Below, one piece after another: positions 44,225 to 54,515 of a stretch of DNA of 64,000 nt. Position numbers and translations under genes: made by a program. The first letter of the stretch is position 1, and every line of letters starts with the position of its first letter. Origin of the DNA: Paraburkholderia sartisoli (GTDB lineage Bacteria > Pseudomonadota > Gammaproteobacteria > Burkholderiales > Burkholderiaceae). The notes beneath the pieces were generated by a model. That model ran no database searches and was not told the DNA's origin. It was given only the letters and a program-made list of their open reading frames with translations. Location of the stretch: positions 1,426,001 to 1,490,000 of the forward strand of contig NZ_FNRQ01000001.1 of NCBI RefSeq assembly GCF_900107685.1, given 5' to 3'.

Positions 44225-46165
44225 CTAGCCGATTTGTTCAAGTTCCTCGTGCTTTTCGAGCCATTCGGCTTCGAGCGTTTCGAGGCGTGTGGTGACTTCC
44301 GCCTGACGACGGATGGCATCCGTCAGCTGCGTTTTACGCTCAGGCTCATAGCTGGACGGATCGGCGACGAACGCGTCGAGCGTCGCTTTCTCCGTATTCA
44401 GCATATCCATTTCCTTTTCGATCTTCGTAATGCGCGACTGCAGCGGCTTTTTCAGGTGCGAAAGCTTCTGCCGCGTTTCCGCTTCGAGACGCCGCTGCTC
44501 CTTGCGGTTCACGGCCGCATCCGCGCCGGATTCAACGCCGCCAGCGCCGTTGCTGGCTTTGGCGGCGGCGCGCTGGTCGGCGGCGTGTTGCAGGAGCCAG
44601 TCGCGATAGTCGTCCAGATCGCCGTCGAACGGCTGCAGGCGGTGTTTCGCGACGAGCATGAACTGGTCGGTCGTCGCGCGTAACAGGTGCCGGTCGTGCG
44701 ACACGAGGATCAGCGTGCCCTCGAACTGCGCGAGCGCCATGGTGAGCGCGTGACGCGTTTCGAGATCCAGGTGGTTGGTCGGTTCGTCGAGCAGCAGCAG
44801 GTTGGGTTTTTGCCAGATGATCAGCGCGAGCGCGAGCCGCGCTTTCTCGCCGCCCGAAAACGGCGTGATGGCGGCGGTGGCCATGTCGCCGGAAAAGTTG
44901 AAACCACCCAGAAAATCGCGCAGTTCCTGTTCGCGCGTATCGGGCGCGAGCCGGGCCAGATGTTGCAGCGGCGAATCGTCGGGCCGCAGCGTTTCCAGCT
45001 GGTGCTGCGCGAAGTAGCCGATACGCAGCCCCTTGCCCTCGCGCACATGTCCGCCGAGCGCCTCGAGCGTGCCGGCGAGCGTCTTGATCAGCGTCGACTT
45101 GCCCTGGCCGTTCGCGCCCAGCAGGCCAATGCGCTGCCCGTTCTGGATCGACAGCGTCACGTGCTGGACGATCGGAATCTCGATGTGCTCTTCGGTGCGG
45201 TAACCGCAACGAACATCCTCCATCACCATCATCGGATTCGGCGCCGAATCGGGCGTGCGAAACTCGAACGTGAACGGCGACGACGCATGCGCGGGCGCGA
45301 TCAGCTCCATGCGTTCGAGCGCCTTCACCCGGCTTTGCGCCTGGCGGGCCTTGGTGGCCTGCGCCTTGAAACGGTCGATGTAGCTTTGCAGATGCTCGAC
45401 CGTTTTCTGCTGCTTTTCATACGCGCTTTGCTGCAGCGCGAGCTGCTGTGCCCGCAGGACTTCGAACTGCGAGTAATTGCCGCCGTAACGCTTGATCTGC
45501 TGCTGCTCCAGATGCAGCGTGACGTTGCACACGGAATCCAGAAACTCGCGATCGTGCGAAATCACGATCAGCGTGCCCGGGTAACGGTGCAGCCAGTCTT
45601 CGAGCCAGACGATCGCGTCGAGGTCCAGGTGGTTCGTGGGTTCGTCGAGGAGCAGCAGGTCGGAGCGGCACATCAACGCCTGCGCGAGGTTCAGCCGCAT
45701 GCGCCAGCCGCCCGAGAAGCTGCCGACCTGCTCGCGCGTCTGTTCGAGCGTGAAGCCGAGACCCAGCAGCAGCGCTTCCGCACGGGCGGGCGCGGTGTAA
45801 CCGTCGGCGTCGGCGAACGCCGCGTGCGCTTCGCCTTCGGCGGCGCCGTCATGGGCAGCCGAAGCCGCCGCGATGCGTGCTTCGATTGCCCGCAGCGCCG
45901 CGTCGCCATCGAGCGTCCAGGCGAGGGCGGTTTTGTCCGCGGCGGGCGTTTCCTGGGCGACGTGCGCGATCTGCCACGAGGGCGGCATCGCGAAATCGCC
46001 GCCGTCCGCATGCAGTTCGCCGCGCAGCACGGCAAAGAGCGTGGATTTGCCCGCGCCGTTCGCACCCACGAGCCCGGCTTTCTCGCCGGGATTGAGCGTG
46101 AACGAGGTCTGTTCGAAAAGCGGCTTGGTGCCGCGCGCGAGGGTGAACTGGTTGAAGCGAATCAC
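44225..46165 (-). CDS. ABC-F family ATPase (YheS-like)
   Basis: Soluble tandem ATPase of 646 residues without membrane domains, acting on ribosomes in this family. NBD1 has LVGANGAGKSTLFAVL, the signature SFSGGWRMRLNLAQAL and LLLLDEPTNHLDLDAI. NBD2 has LLGANGQGKSTLIKTL, PFSGGEKARLALALI and LLLLDEPTNHLDLETR. The ABC_tran_Xtn linker between them is helical (YEKQQKTVEHLQSYIDRFKA). A C-terminal coiled coil (about 560-646) rich in Lys/Glu is the YheS/Uup-like tail. It is divergent from the glutathione peroxidase gene. Confidence 0.93.
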   Translation of the reverse strand: MIRFNQFTLARGTKPLFEQTSFTLNPGEKAGLVGANGAGKSTLFAVLRGELHADGGDFAMPPSWQIAHVAQETPAADKTALAWTLDGDAALRAIEARIAAASAAHDGAAEGEAHAAFADADGYTAPARAEALLLGLGFTLEQTREQVGSFSGGWRMRLNLAQALMCRSDLLLLDEPTNHLDLDAIVWLEDWLHRYPGTLIVISHDREFLDSVCNVTLHLEQQQIKRYGGNYSQFEVLRAQQLALQQSAYEKQQKTVEHLQSYIDRFKAQATKARQAQSRVKALERMELIAPAHASSPFTFEFRTPDSAPNPMMVMEDVRCGYRTEEHIEIPIVQHVTLSIQNGQRIGLLGANGQGKSTLIKTLAGTLEALGGHVREGKGLRIGYFAQHQLETLRPDDSPLQHLARLAPDTREQELRDFLGGFNFSGDMATAAITPFSGGEKARLALALIIWQKPNLLLLDEPTNHLDLETRHALTMALAQFEGTLILVSHDRHLLRATTDQFMLVAKHRLQPFDGDLDDYRDWLLQHAADQRAAAKASNGAGGVESGADAAVNRKEQRRLEAETRQKLSHLKKPLQSRITKIEKEMDMLNTEKATLDAFVADPSSYEPERKTQLTDAIRRQAEVTTRLETLEAEWLEKHEELEQIG

Positions 46166-46287
46166 AGGATGGCCGGCGGGGAAAAACCGCTATTCTAGAC
46201 TGCGCGAGAAAATGAAGGCATCGGCCATCCGGCCAGATGTCGCGCGAGGCCATTTAGCTTAGACTGAATGTTTTCCGGGGAAAGTAC

Positions 46288-46767
46288 ATGACTTCGATCT
46301 ACACGTTTTCCGCGCGCACGCTGGGTGGCGACACAATCGGGCTGGATCGCTATCAGGGCAAGGTGCTGCTGATCGTCAATACGGCCAGCCAGTGCGGGTT
46401 CACGCCGCAATACGCGGGGCTGCAGAAACTGCAGGACGACTACGCGTCGCGTGGGTTCGAGGTGCTCGGCTTTCCGTGCAACCAGTTCGGCAAACAGGAG
46501 CCGGGCGACGCCGCGCAGATCGGCAGCTTTTGTGAAAAGAACTACGGCGTGTCGTTCCAGATGTTCGACAAGATCGACGTGAACGGCGCGGATGCGCATC
46601 CGCTTTACAAACATCTGACCGGTGAAGCACCGGGCGTCCTCGGGCTCGAGGCCATCAAGTGGAATTTCACCAAATTCCTGATCGGGCGCGACGGTACAGT
46701 GCTGAAACGCTACGCGCCGCTGACGAAACCCGAATCGATCACCGACGATATCGAGAAGGCGCTTTAG
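46288..46767 (+). CDS. Glutathione peroxidase family protein (BtuE-like)
   Basis: Thiol peroxidase of 159 residues reducing hydroperoxides, usually with thioredoxin in bacterial members. It has peroxidatic Cys36 in NTASQCGFTPQY, the FPCNQFGKQEPG block (62-73) supplying the catalytic Gln, Cys82 as the likely resolving Cys (SFCEKNYGVSF), and IKWNFTKFLIGRDG with the catalytic Trp and Asn. It uses Cys, not selenocysteine. It stands alone between the divergent ABC-F gene and convergent cls. Confidence 0.95.
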   Translation: MTSIYTFSARTLGGDTIGLDRYQGKVLLIVNTASQCGFTPQYAGLQKLQDDYASRGFEVLGFPCNQFGKQEPGDAAQIGSFCEKNYGVSFQMFDKIDVNGADAHPLYKHLTGEAPGVLGLEAIKWNFTKFLIGRDGTVLKRYAPLTKPESITDDIEKAL

Positions 46768-46845
46768 TTTCACCGGCGGTTTCGCTGCCGCACGAGGTGT
46801 TGAGCGTTGAATTCCGACGACACACCGGCGGGAAACCGCGCAACG

Positions 46846-48294
46846 CTACAGAACCGGCGAGAACAGTCTCGCCACGTGCATCGCGACTCGCCGCCATGCA
46901 GGAGCCTTCCAGAATTCGTCCCGATTGATCTCGAACGCCTCCTCGAAGTCGCGCTTCAGCATCGCTTCGACTTCAGCGGCGAAGCCGCGGTCGACGGTCA
47001 GCACCATGATCTCGAAGTTCAACCTGAACGAGCGGTTATCCAGGTTCGCGCTGCCCACTGCCGCCGCGACGCTGTCGATCAGCACGACCTTCTGGTGCAG
47101 AAAGCCCGGACGGTAGCGGAAGATGCGCACGCCGGCCCGCACGGCGTCGTAGGCGTACAGCTTCGAAGCTTCGAAGACCACGATATGGTCGCGCCGGCAC
47201 GGAATCAGGATCCGCACATCCACGCCGCGCATGACCGCGAGCCGCAGCGCGGCGAACACGGCTTCGTCAGGGATCAGATATGGCGTGGTGATCCAGATGC
47301 GCTCGTGCGCGGCGTTGATCGCTTCCACGAAAAAGAGCGAACAGGTTTCCTGTCTGTCGGCCGGCCCGCTTGGGATGACAATGCAATGCATGCCTTCACT
47401 GGCGGGGGCGGCGGTATCGACGGCGGGTGTGTCGAATTCGGGGACCTGCTGCGTCGCCCAGTACCAGTCTTCGACAAACACGAACTGGATGCTTGCAACA
47501 GCGGGCCCGCGCACTTCGATATGCGTGTCGCGCCAGGGCGACAGCGGCGGATGGCTGCCGAGATACTCCACGCCCACGTTGTGGCCGCCGACAAACGCGC
47601 ACTCGCCGTCGACCACGACGATCTTCCGGTGATTGCGGAAATTGACCTGGAAGCGGTTGACGAACTTGCGGTTCGTGGCGAAAGGATGCACCTCGACGCC
47701 ACCGGCGCGCAGCGCCGACGTATACCGGTGCGGCAGGTCGAAACTGCCGATGCTGTCATAGAGAAAGTAGATGCGCACGCCTTGCGCCGCTTTCGCGAGC
47801 AGGGCGTCTTTCAGCATTTCACCCAGCGCGTCCGCGCGCACGATGAAGAACTGGACGATCACGTATTTTTGCGCCGCCTCGATGGCTTCGAAAATCGCCG
47901 CGAACGTCGCTTCGCCGTTCACGAGCGTGCGCACCTGGTTGCCTGGCAGGAACGGCATGCTGCCAAGACGCGTGAGCGAACGGATGACGCGCTGGCCGAG
48001 TTCGTCGGTTGGGCGTCCACCGGATGAATCCAGTGCGTCCCATTGCTGCGGATGCGCGAGCGTGCGCAGCGATTCGTTTTCCAGCCGGCGCGCATCCGCG
48101 TAGCCGCGAAACTTGCTGCGCCCGAGAAACAGGTACGGCACGAGCGTGAAATACGGCATCGCCACGAGCGACACGGCCCAGGCGATCGCGCCTTGCGAGG
48201 TACGGGTATAGAGGATGGCGTGGCAGGCGGCGATCACGCCCAGCAGGTGGGCGAGCGCGATCAGACTGCCGACTTGAAGCACGTCGAATTGCAT
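46846..48294 (-). CDS. cls: Cardiolipin synthase (phospholipase D type)
   Basis: Membrane enzyme of 482 residues joining two phosphatidylglycerols (or PG and PE) into cardiolipin. Two N-terminal membrane spans (about 5-60) are followed by two PLD catalytic motifs, NHRKIVVVDGECAFVGGHN and LHQKVVLIDSVAAAVGSAN, each HxK-x4-D. Also seen are WRDTHIEVRGPAV and the C-terminal hydrophobic end. The overall plan is that of ClsA. It lies after prmB on the same strand with a 168-base gap holding a GC hairpin, so it probably has its own promoter. Confidence 0.93.
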   Translation of the reverse strand: MQFDVLQVGSLIALAHLLGVIAACHAILYTRTSQGAIAWAVSLVAMPYFTLVPYLFLGRSKFRGYADARRLENESLRTLAHPQQWDALDSSGGRPTDELGQRVIRSLTRLGSMPFLPGNQVRTLVNGEATFAAIFEAIEAAQKYVIVQFFIVRADALGEMLKDALLAKAAQGVRIYFLYDSIGSFDLPHRYTSALRAGGVEVHPFATNRKFVNRFQVNFRNHRKIVVVDGECAFVGGHNVGVEYLGSHPPLSPWRDTHIEVRGPAVASIQFVFVEDWYWATQQVPEFDTPAVDTAAPASEGMHCIVIPSGPADRQETCSLFFVEAINAAHERIWITTPYLIPDEAVFAALRLAVMRGVDVRILIPCRRDHIVVFEASKLYAYDAVRAGVRIFRYRPGFLHQKVVLIDSVAAAVGSANLDNRSFRLNFEIMVLTVDRGFAAEVEAMLKRDFEEAFEINRDEFWKAPAWRRVAMHVARLFSPVL

Positions 48295-48358
48295 AAGCGT
48301 CCGGAATATTCCCAGGGGCGCCCCGGGTGGGGCGTCGAGGGCAATTCCGCCATCTTAC

Positions 48359-48387
48359 CGAACCCGGCTGGCGGCCGGTCGGGTTCG
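48359..48387. repeat. GC hairpin between prmB and cls
   Basis: CGAACCCG (48359-48366) with CGGGTTCG (48380-48387), 13-base loop, between the prmB stop and the cls start. No T tract on either strand. It may be a processing or Rho-associated structure. Confidence 0.4.
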
Positions 48388-48462
48388 TTGCATCCGCATT
48401 GATTCAGGTCTGCCGCGCGCGATACGTGGCGCGTGACGTTGCTGCGGATCTGCTGAAAAACC

Positions 48463-49347
48463 TCAGGACGGAAGGTCGGAAGCCTGGATCAGGAACACGT
48501 TGTCGTCGCCGGCGCTCGTCGACAGCCAGACGAGGTCGAGGCCGCCAAACGCCGCTTCGACGTTCGCCCGCTCGTTGCCGATTTCGACGACGAGCACGCC
48601 TTCCTCGGTGAGCCAGTTGCGCGCCCCGGTGATGATGCGACGCACGATGTCCATGCCGTCGGCGCCGCCCGCAAGCGCCATTTCCGGTTCATGTTTGTAC
48701 TCGGCCGGCAGCGACGCCATCGATTCCGCGTTCACGTACGGCGGATTCGTGATGATCACGTCGTAGCGGCGCTCGGGCAGCGGTGCGAAGAGGTCACCCT
48801 CGAACAGTGCGATGCGGTCGTCGAGTTCGTATTCCTGCACGTTCTTCGTCGCGACTTCGAGCGCCGGAGCAGACAGGTCGACTGCGTCGATGTCCGCGTT
48901 CGGGAACGCGTAAGCGGCCAGAATCGCGAGGCTCGCCGACCCGGTACACAGTTCGAGAACCGCGCCGACCTGCTCGGGGTCGTTGACGTACGGTTGCAGG
49001 CCATCCTGCAGCAGCTCGCCGATAAACGAGCGCGGCACGATGACCCGTTCGTCGACGTGAAAGCGAAAGCCGTGCATCCACGCTTCCTGCGTGATGTACG
49101 CGGCGGGCACGCGCTCGACGGCACGCCGTTCGATCACGCGCAGGATCGTTTCGATCTCCGGCGAGGTCAGCTTCGCGTCGAGGAACGGGTCGAGCAGATC
49201 GAGCGGCAGATGCAGCGAGTGCAGGATCAGATACGCGGCTTCGTCGTAGGCGTTTGCCGAGCCGTGTCCGAACGACAGCCCGGCCTGGTTGAAACGGCTG
49301 ACCGCGAAACGCAGCAGGTCGCGCACGGTGGAGAACGGGAGGGTCAT
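48463..49347 (-). CDS. prmB: 50S ribosomal protein L3 glutamine methyltransferase
   Basis: SAM-dependent N5-glutamine methyltransferase of 294 residues, PrmB subgroup. The N-terminal helical substrate-binding part has FGHGSANAYDEAAYLILHSL and RVPAAYITQEAWMHGF. The catalytic motif NPPYVNAES binds the target Gln, and VLELCTGSASLAILAA is the SAM motif. The phrase ELCTGSA in place of the PrmC-type DLGTGSG supports PrmB. It starts 12 bases after dapE on the same strand, so the two are cotranscribed. Confidence 0.94.
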   Translation of the reverse strand: MTLPFSTVRDLLRFAVSRFNQAGLSFGHGSANAYDEAAYLILHSLHLPLDLLDPFLDAKLTSPEIETILRVIERRAVERVPAAYITQEAWMHGFRFHVDERVIVPRSFIGELLQDGLQPYVNDPEQVGAVLELCTGSASLAILAAYAFPNADIDAVDLSAPALEVATKNVQEYELDDRIALFEGDLFAPLPERRYDVIITNPPYVNAESMASLPAEYKHEPEMALAGGADGMDIVRRIITGARNWLTEEGVLVVEIGNERANVEAAFGGLDLVWLSTSAGDDNVFLIQASDLPS

Positions 49348-49359
49348 GGGGGTCTCGGG

Positions 49360-50559
<1,200 letters not shown>

Positions 50560-50597
50560 TCAATGCGACGACGCCAAGTGCGCCACCGCGCGAACGT

Positions 50598-50963
50598 TCA
50601 GGCAAAGAGCGATTCGTACTGCTCCGCGGAAAAACCGAGCGTCTTGACCCGGCCGTTCACGACCACCACGGGCCGCTTGATCACCGACGGCTTGTGAATC
50701 ATCAACGCAATCGCACCCGCTTCGGTATCCGCGGCGGCCTTCATGCTGTCGGACAGCGCGCGCCACGTCGTGCCGCGACGGTTCAGGAGTGCGTCGAGCG
50801 ACACGTCCTTCAGCCAGTCCTGCACGAGCGGCGCGGTGACGCCCGCCTTCTTGAAGTCGTGAAACTCGAACTCGACGCCGTGTTCCTCGAGCCACACGCG
50901 GGCCTTCTTCACGGTGTCGCAGTTCGGGATGCCGTAGACGACGGTCTTGTTGGCGCGAGCCAT
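50598..50963 (-). CDS. ArsC/Spx-family reductase-like protein (YffB type)
   Basis: 121-residue thioredoxin-fold protein. VVYGIPNCDTVKKARVWLEE has a single Cys (in PNCDTVKKA) as in YffB. The rest gives FEFHDFKKAGVTAPLVQDWL, LNRRGTTWRALSD and KRPVVVVNGRVKTLGFSAEQ. YffB proteins are glutathione-linked reductases of unclear target, and arsenate reduction is unlikely. The ATG overlaps the dapD stop by one base (TGATG). In enterobacteria the same gene also sits beside dapE, so the linkage to lysine genes is conserved but unexplained. Confidence 0.87.
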   Translation of the reverse strand: MARANKTVVYGIPNCDTVKKARVWLEEHGVEFEFHDFKKAGVTAPLVQDWLKDVSLDALLNRRGTTWRALSDSMKAAADTEAGAIALMIHKPSVIKRPVVVVNGRVKTLGFSAEQYESLFA

Positions 50964-51790
50964 CAATCGCCTCGCAGCAGCTCGTTGAGGCCGACCTTCG
51001 CGCGCGTTTTCGCGTCGACCTTCTTGACGATGACCGCGCAATACAGGCTGTGCGAACCGTCCTTCGAGGGCAGGTTGCCCGCGACGACCACCGAGCCCGC
51101 CGGAATGCGGCCATATGTGACTTCACCGGTTTCGCGGTCGTAAATCTTCGTGCTCTGGCCGAGATACACGCCCATCGAGATCACCGAGTTTTCCTCGACG
51201 ATCACGCCTTCGACGACTTCCGAGCGCGCGCCGATGAAGCAGTTGTCCTCGATGACGACCGGGTTGGCCTGCAGCGGCTCCAGCACGCCGCCGATGCCGA
51301 CGCCACCCGAAAGGTGGACGTTCTTGCCGATCTGCGCGCACGAGCCGACGGTTGCCCACGTGTCGACCATCGTGCCTTCATCGACGTATGCGCCGATGTT
51401 CACGTACGACGGCATCAGCACCACGTTCTTCGCGATGAACGAGCCGCGGCGCGCGATGGCGGGCGGCACGACACGAAAGCCGCCCGCCGCGAAATCCTCG
51501 GCGGTGTAGTTCGCGAACTTCGACGGCACCTTGTCGTAGAACTGCGAGTATCCGCCGGCCGGTTGCGGCACGTTGTCTTCCAGACGGAACGACAGCAGCA
51601 CGGCTTTCTTCAGCCACTGGTTGACGGTCCAGTCGCCATCCTTCTTTTCGGCGACGCGCAGCACGCCCTTGTCGAGCTGCTCGATGGCATGCGTGACGGC
51701 GTCACGCACTTCGGCGGGCGCGGCCTTCGGCGACAGCCCGGCGCGGTTTTCCCAGGCGTTATCGATGATCTGCTGAAGTTGTTGCGACAT
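50963..51790 (-). CDS. dapD: 2,3,4,5-tetrahydropyridine-2,6-dicarboxylate N-succinyltransferase
   Basis: Succinylates tetrahydrodipicolinate in diaminopimelate synthesis. 275 residues, as in E. coli (274). The N-terminal helical domain begins [20 protein letters not shown]. The left-handed beta helix has many hexapeptide turns (for example [17 protein letters not shown] and [20 protein letters not shown]), and the C-terminal end contains [10 protein letters not shown]. It is 70 bases downstream of dapC and overlaps the ArsC-like gene. Confidence 0.97.
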   Translation of the reverse strand: MSQQLQQIIDNAWENRAGLSPKAAPAEVRDAVTHAIEQLDKGVLRVAEKKDGDWTVNQWLKKAVLLSFRLEDNVPQPAGGYSQFYDKVPSKFANYTAEDFAAGGFRVVPPAIARRGSFIAKNVVLMPSYVNIGAYVDEGTMVDTWATVGSCAQIGKNVHLSGGVGIGGVLEPLQANPVVIEDNCFIGARSEVVEGVIVEENSVISMGVYLGQSTKIYDRETGEVTYGRIPAGSVVVAGNLPSKDGSHSLYCAVIVKKVDAKTRAKVGLNELLRGD

Positions 51791-51860
51791 GTTCGTGGTT
51801 TCTGAAGAGTGGAAAGCGGGTGAAGAGGGCGGTAGCCGGCTGGAAGCGGTTCACGGCGCG

Positions 51861-53078
51861 TCAGCGCGCCAGTACACGGCAAAAGTCGACGATCCGCTGC
51901 GTGCCTTCTGTGCATTCGTCGACACCGGCGACGAGCGCGAGGCGCACGAAATCGCGGCCGGGGTTCGTGCCTTGCGCGGTGCGGGCGAGGAACGATCCGG
52001 GCAGAACCGTCACATTATAGTCGGCGTACAGGCGCTGGGCGAAACCGGTATCCGAAAGGCCAGTGCGCGACACGTCGGCCCACAGGTAGAACGCGGCGTC
52101 CGGCAGGCGTACATCGAGCACGTCGGCGAGCATCGGCGTCACGGTGGAGAACTTCTGCACGTACTTCGCGCGGTTCTCGCGCACGTGCGCCTCGTCGTTC
52201 CACGCGGCGATGCTGGCGCTCTGGTAGACGGTCGAGAGCGCGGCGCCGTGGTACGTGCGGTACAGCAGGAACTGCTTCAGGATGGCCGCGTCGCCCGCGA
52301 CGAAACCCGAGCGCATGCCGGGCACGTTCGAACGCTTGGACAGGCTCGAGAGCATGACGAGCCGCTCGAAGCCGCGACCGAGCCGGTGCGCCGCTTCGAG
52401 GCCGCCGAGCGGCGGCTTCGCTTCGTCGAAATAGATCTCGGAATAGCATTCGTCGGACGCGATCACGAAACCATACTGGTCCGACAGCGCGAACAGTTCG
52501 CGCCAGTCGTCGAGCGTGAGCACGGCGCCCGTCGGATTGCCCGGCGAGCACACGTACAACAGTTGCGTGCGCGCCCAGACCGCTTCGGGAATGGCCGCGT
52601 AGTCGCAGGCAAAGTTGCGCGCCGGGTCGCTGTTGGCGAAGTACGGCTGGGCGCCGGCCAGCAACGCCGCGCCTTCGTAGATTTGATAGAACGGGTTGGG
52701 ACAGAGTACGATCGCAGGCTCGCCACCGGTCTTTTTCGACGGATCGATCACCGTCTGCGCGAGCGCGAAAAGTGCCTCGCGCGAGCCCGCGACGGGCAGC
52801 ACCTGCGTCAGCGGGTCGAGCGCGGGCAGGTTGTAGCGCCGGGTGACCCAGCGGGCGATCGACTCGCGCAGCGCCGGCGCGCCGAGCGTCGCCGGATACG
52901 AAGCGAGGCCGCCGAGCGATGCGACGACGGCGTCGCGGATCAGCGCGGGCGTCGGATGTTTCGGCTCGCCGATGCCAAAGCTGATGTGCGCGAGACCGGC
53001 GGGCGGCGTGATGTCCTGGAAAAGCGCGCGCAGCTTTTCGAATGGATAGGGCTGGAGGGAGTCGAGTAGCGGGTTCAC
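51861..53078 (-). CDS. dapC: Succinyldiaminopimelate transaminase
   Basis: Class I/II PLP aminotransferase that converts N-succinyl-2-amino-6-ketopimelate to N-succinyl-LL-diaminopimelate. From GTG 53078 it is 405 residues, starting MNPLLDSLQPYPFEKLRALF, the DapC family start. Key blocks are HISFGIGEPKHPTP, CPNPFYQIYEGAALLAGAQP, CSPGNPTGAVLTLDDW, and MLSSLSKRSNVPGMRSGF with the PLP Lys. The identity as DapC over other family members is supported by dapD and dapE beside it. A TATAAT lies about 100 bases upstream. Confidence 0.95.
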   Translation of the reverse strand: MNPLLDSLQPYPFEKLRALFQDITPPAGLAHISFGIGEPKHPTPALIRDAVVASLGGLASYPATLGAPALRESIARWVTRRYNLPALDPLTQVLPVAGSREALFALAQTVIDPSKKTGGEPAIVLCPNPFYQIYEGAALLAGAQPYFANSDPARNFACDYAAIPEAVWARTQLLYVCSPGNPTGAVLTLDDWRELFALSDQYGFVIASDECYSEIYFDEAKPPLGGLEAAHRLGRGFERLVMLSSLSKRSNVPGMRSGFVAGDAAILKQFLLYRTYHGAALSTVYQSASIAAWNDEAHVRENRAKYVQKFSTVTPMLADVLDVRLPDAAFYLWADVSRTGLSDTGFAQRLYADYNVTVLPGSFLARTAQGTNPGRDFVRLALVAGVDECTEGTQRIVDFCRVLAR

Positions 53079-53401
53079 TGGGCGGATCGAGCCTGGTCGA
53101 AGACGGACAAACACAGATGAAGGCGGCGCGCGGCGACACCCTGAATACGGGATCGGACGACCGGCGGCGAGCATTGGATTATAGCGTGCAGAAGGGCCTT
53201 GGGGCCCGGCACGCGCGGCGACCAGCGGAAGGCGCGCGCCCCGTTGGACACGCCAGACAGGAGGCGGGATGCAGGCAGTAACAGACACAGACACAGACAA
53301 AGACGAAGGGCGAAACCCGTGGCGGCAGGGCGAACGGCGGTGCGACGCAACGCAGCCGGCCGTTTCAGGGCCGCGGGTGGCGCAATGGAAGGTGCCGCGC
53401 G
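53079..53401. other. 323-base divergent region dapC/EamA with hexamer repeat
   Basis: No gene. On the minus strand a TATAAT (plus 53178-53183) is a candidate dapC -10, without a good -35. At 53281-53304 there are three perfect ACAGAC units and one variant AAAGAC. The region 53305-53401 before the EamA start has no clear promoter. Confidence 0.45.
53281..53304 (+). repeat. Hexanucleotide repeat (ACAGAC)3 plus AAAGAC
   Basis: Short tandem repeat, 98-121 bases before the EamA gene. Copy-number change by slippage could alter promoter spacing. That is speculation, since three units is short. Confidence 0.65.
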
Positions 53402-54367
53402 ATGAATAACGGGCTGCGCAATAGCTGGTCGACCGGCTGGCCGACGCTCGCGATCATGCTGGGCGCGTCGGTCTGGGGCCTGATCTGGTATCCGCTGCGC
53501 ATGCTCGCCGCGCTGGGCGTGACCGGCACGGCGGCGAGCGCGCTGACGAGCGGCGCCGGGTGTCTCTTCGTGTTGCTGCTGCGTCGTCGCGCGATCGCGA
53601 CTGTCCAGTGGCACTGGCTGCTGCCGGCGCTGGCACTGGCCGCCGGCGTGACAAACCTCGGCTTCGTGTGGGGTTCCATTCACGGCGAAGTGATGCGCGT
53701 GCTGCTGCTCTTCTACCTCACGCCTGCGTGGACCGCGCTCTTCGCGCACTTCATCCTGCACGAGCGGCTGACGTGGTCGGGCGCGGCGCTTGCCGCGCTG
53801 TCGCTCGCGGGCGCGATGATGATGCTGTGGTCGCCGCAGCTCGGCATTCCGGTGCCGGGCAACCTGGCCGAATGGGCGGGGCTGGCGGGCGGCATGGGCT
53901 TCGCGATGAGCAACGTGCTGATTCTGAAGGCAAGCCGCGTGCTGCCCGACATGAAGCCCGAAATGCGCACGGCGACGATCTTCGGCGGCGCGGCGATCTT
54001 CAGTTCGTTCGCGTCGTTTTTCGAGGCAATGCCGGCGCCGCCGGCAGGCTCGCATCTTGCGACCGCTGCGTTGCTCGTGGCGGGCCTCGGGTTCGTGCTC
54101 GGCACCAACAACATGCTCGTGCAATACGGGCTCTCGCGCGTGCCGGCCAACCGTGCGTCGATCATCATGCTGTTCGAGATCGTGATCACGGCGCTGTCCG
54201 CATGGCTCTTCGCCGGCGAGACGCCCGGGCCGCGCGAATGGGCGGGCGGCGCGTGCATCGTGCTGGCGTCCGCGTTGTCGAGCTGGGTGCATCGCACGAA
54301 GGCCAGACCGCCCGTCGGCACGCACACCGATCCTGACCGTAAGGATCGGGAACGCGCGATGGTATGA
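53402..54367 (+). CDS. EamA family transporter (DMT superfamily)
   Basis: 321-residue inner-membrane exporter with about ten hydrophobic spans and two EamA repeats. It begins NNGLRNSWSTGWPTLAIMLG and includes GLIWYPLRMLAALGVTGTAA and FYLTPAWTALFAHFILHERL at the end of repeat 1. Repeat 2 has QYGLSRVPANRASIIMLFEI and SAWLFAGETPGPREWAGG. Members export amino acids or small metabolites. The position next to lysine synthesis genes hints at an amino acid, but the substrate is unknown. It is divergent from dapC and ends 148 bases before smc. Confidence 0.88.
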   Translation: MNNGLRNSWSTGWPTLAIMLGASVWGLIWYPLRMLAALGVTGTAASALTSGAGCLFVLLLRRRAIATVQWHWLLPALALAAGVTNLGFVWGSIHGEVMRVLLLFYLTPAWTALFAHFILHERLTWSGAALAALSLAGAMMMLWSPQLGIPVPGNLAEWAGLAGGMGFAMSNVLILKASRVLPDMKPEMRTATIFGGAAIFSSFASFFEAMPAPPAGSHLATAALLVAGLGFVLGTNNMLVQYGLSRVPANRASIIMLFEIVITALSAWLFAGETPGPREWAGGACIVLASALSSWVHRTKARPPVGTHTDPDRKDRERAMV

Positions 54368-54515
54368 TTGCCCCTGCCTGTCGGGGCGCGCTTGACCGCG
54401 TGCCGCCGGCCCGAGTACCGCGGTGGTGCCGCGCGCCTTCCGGCGAAGTTTGCCGATGGTGCCCGGGAGCAGCGCGGTCCGATTCAATTTTCCCTTTTCA
54501 ATCAGCGATATCGCC

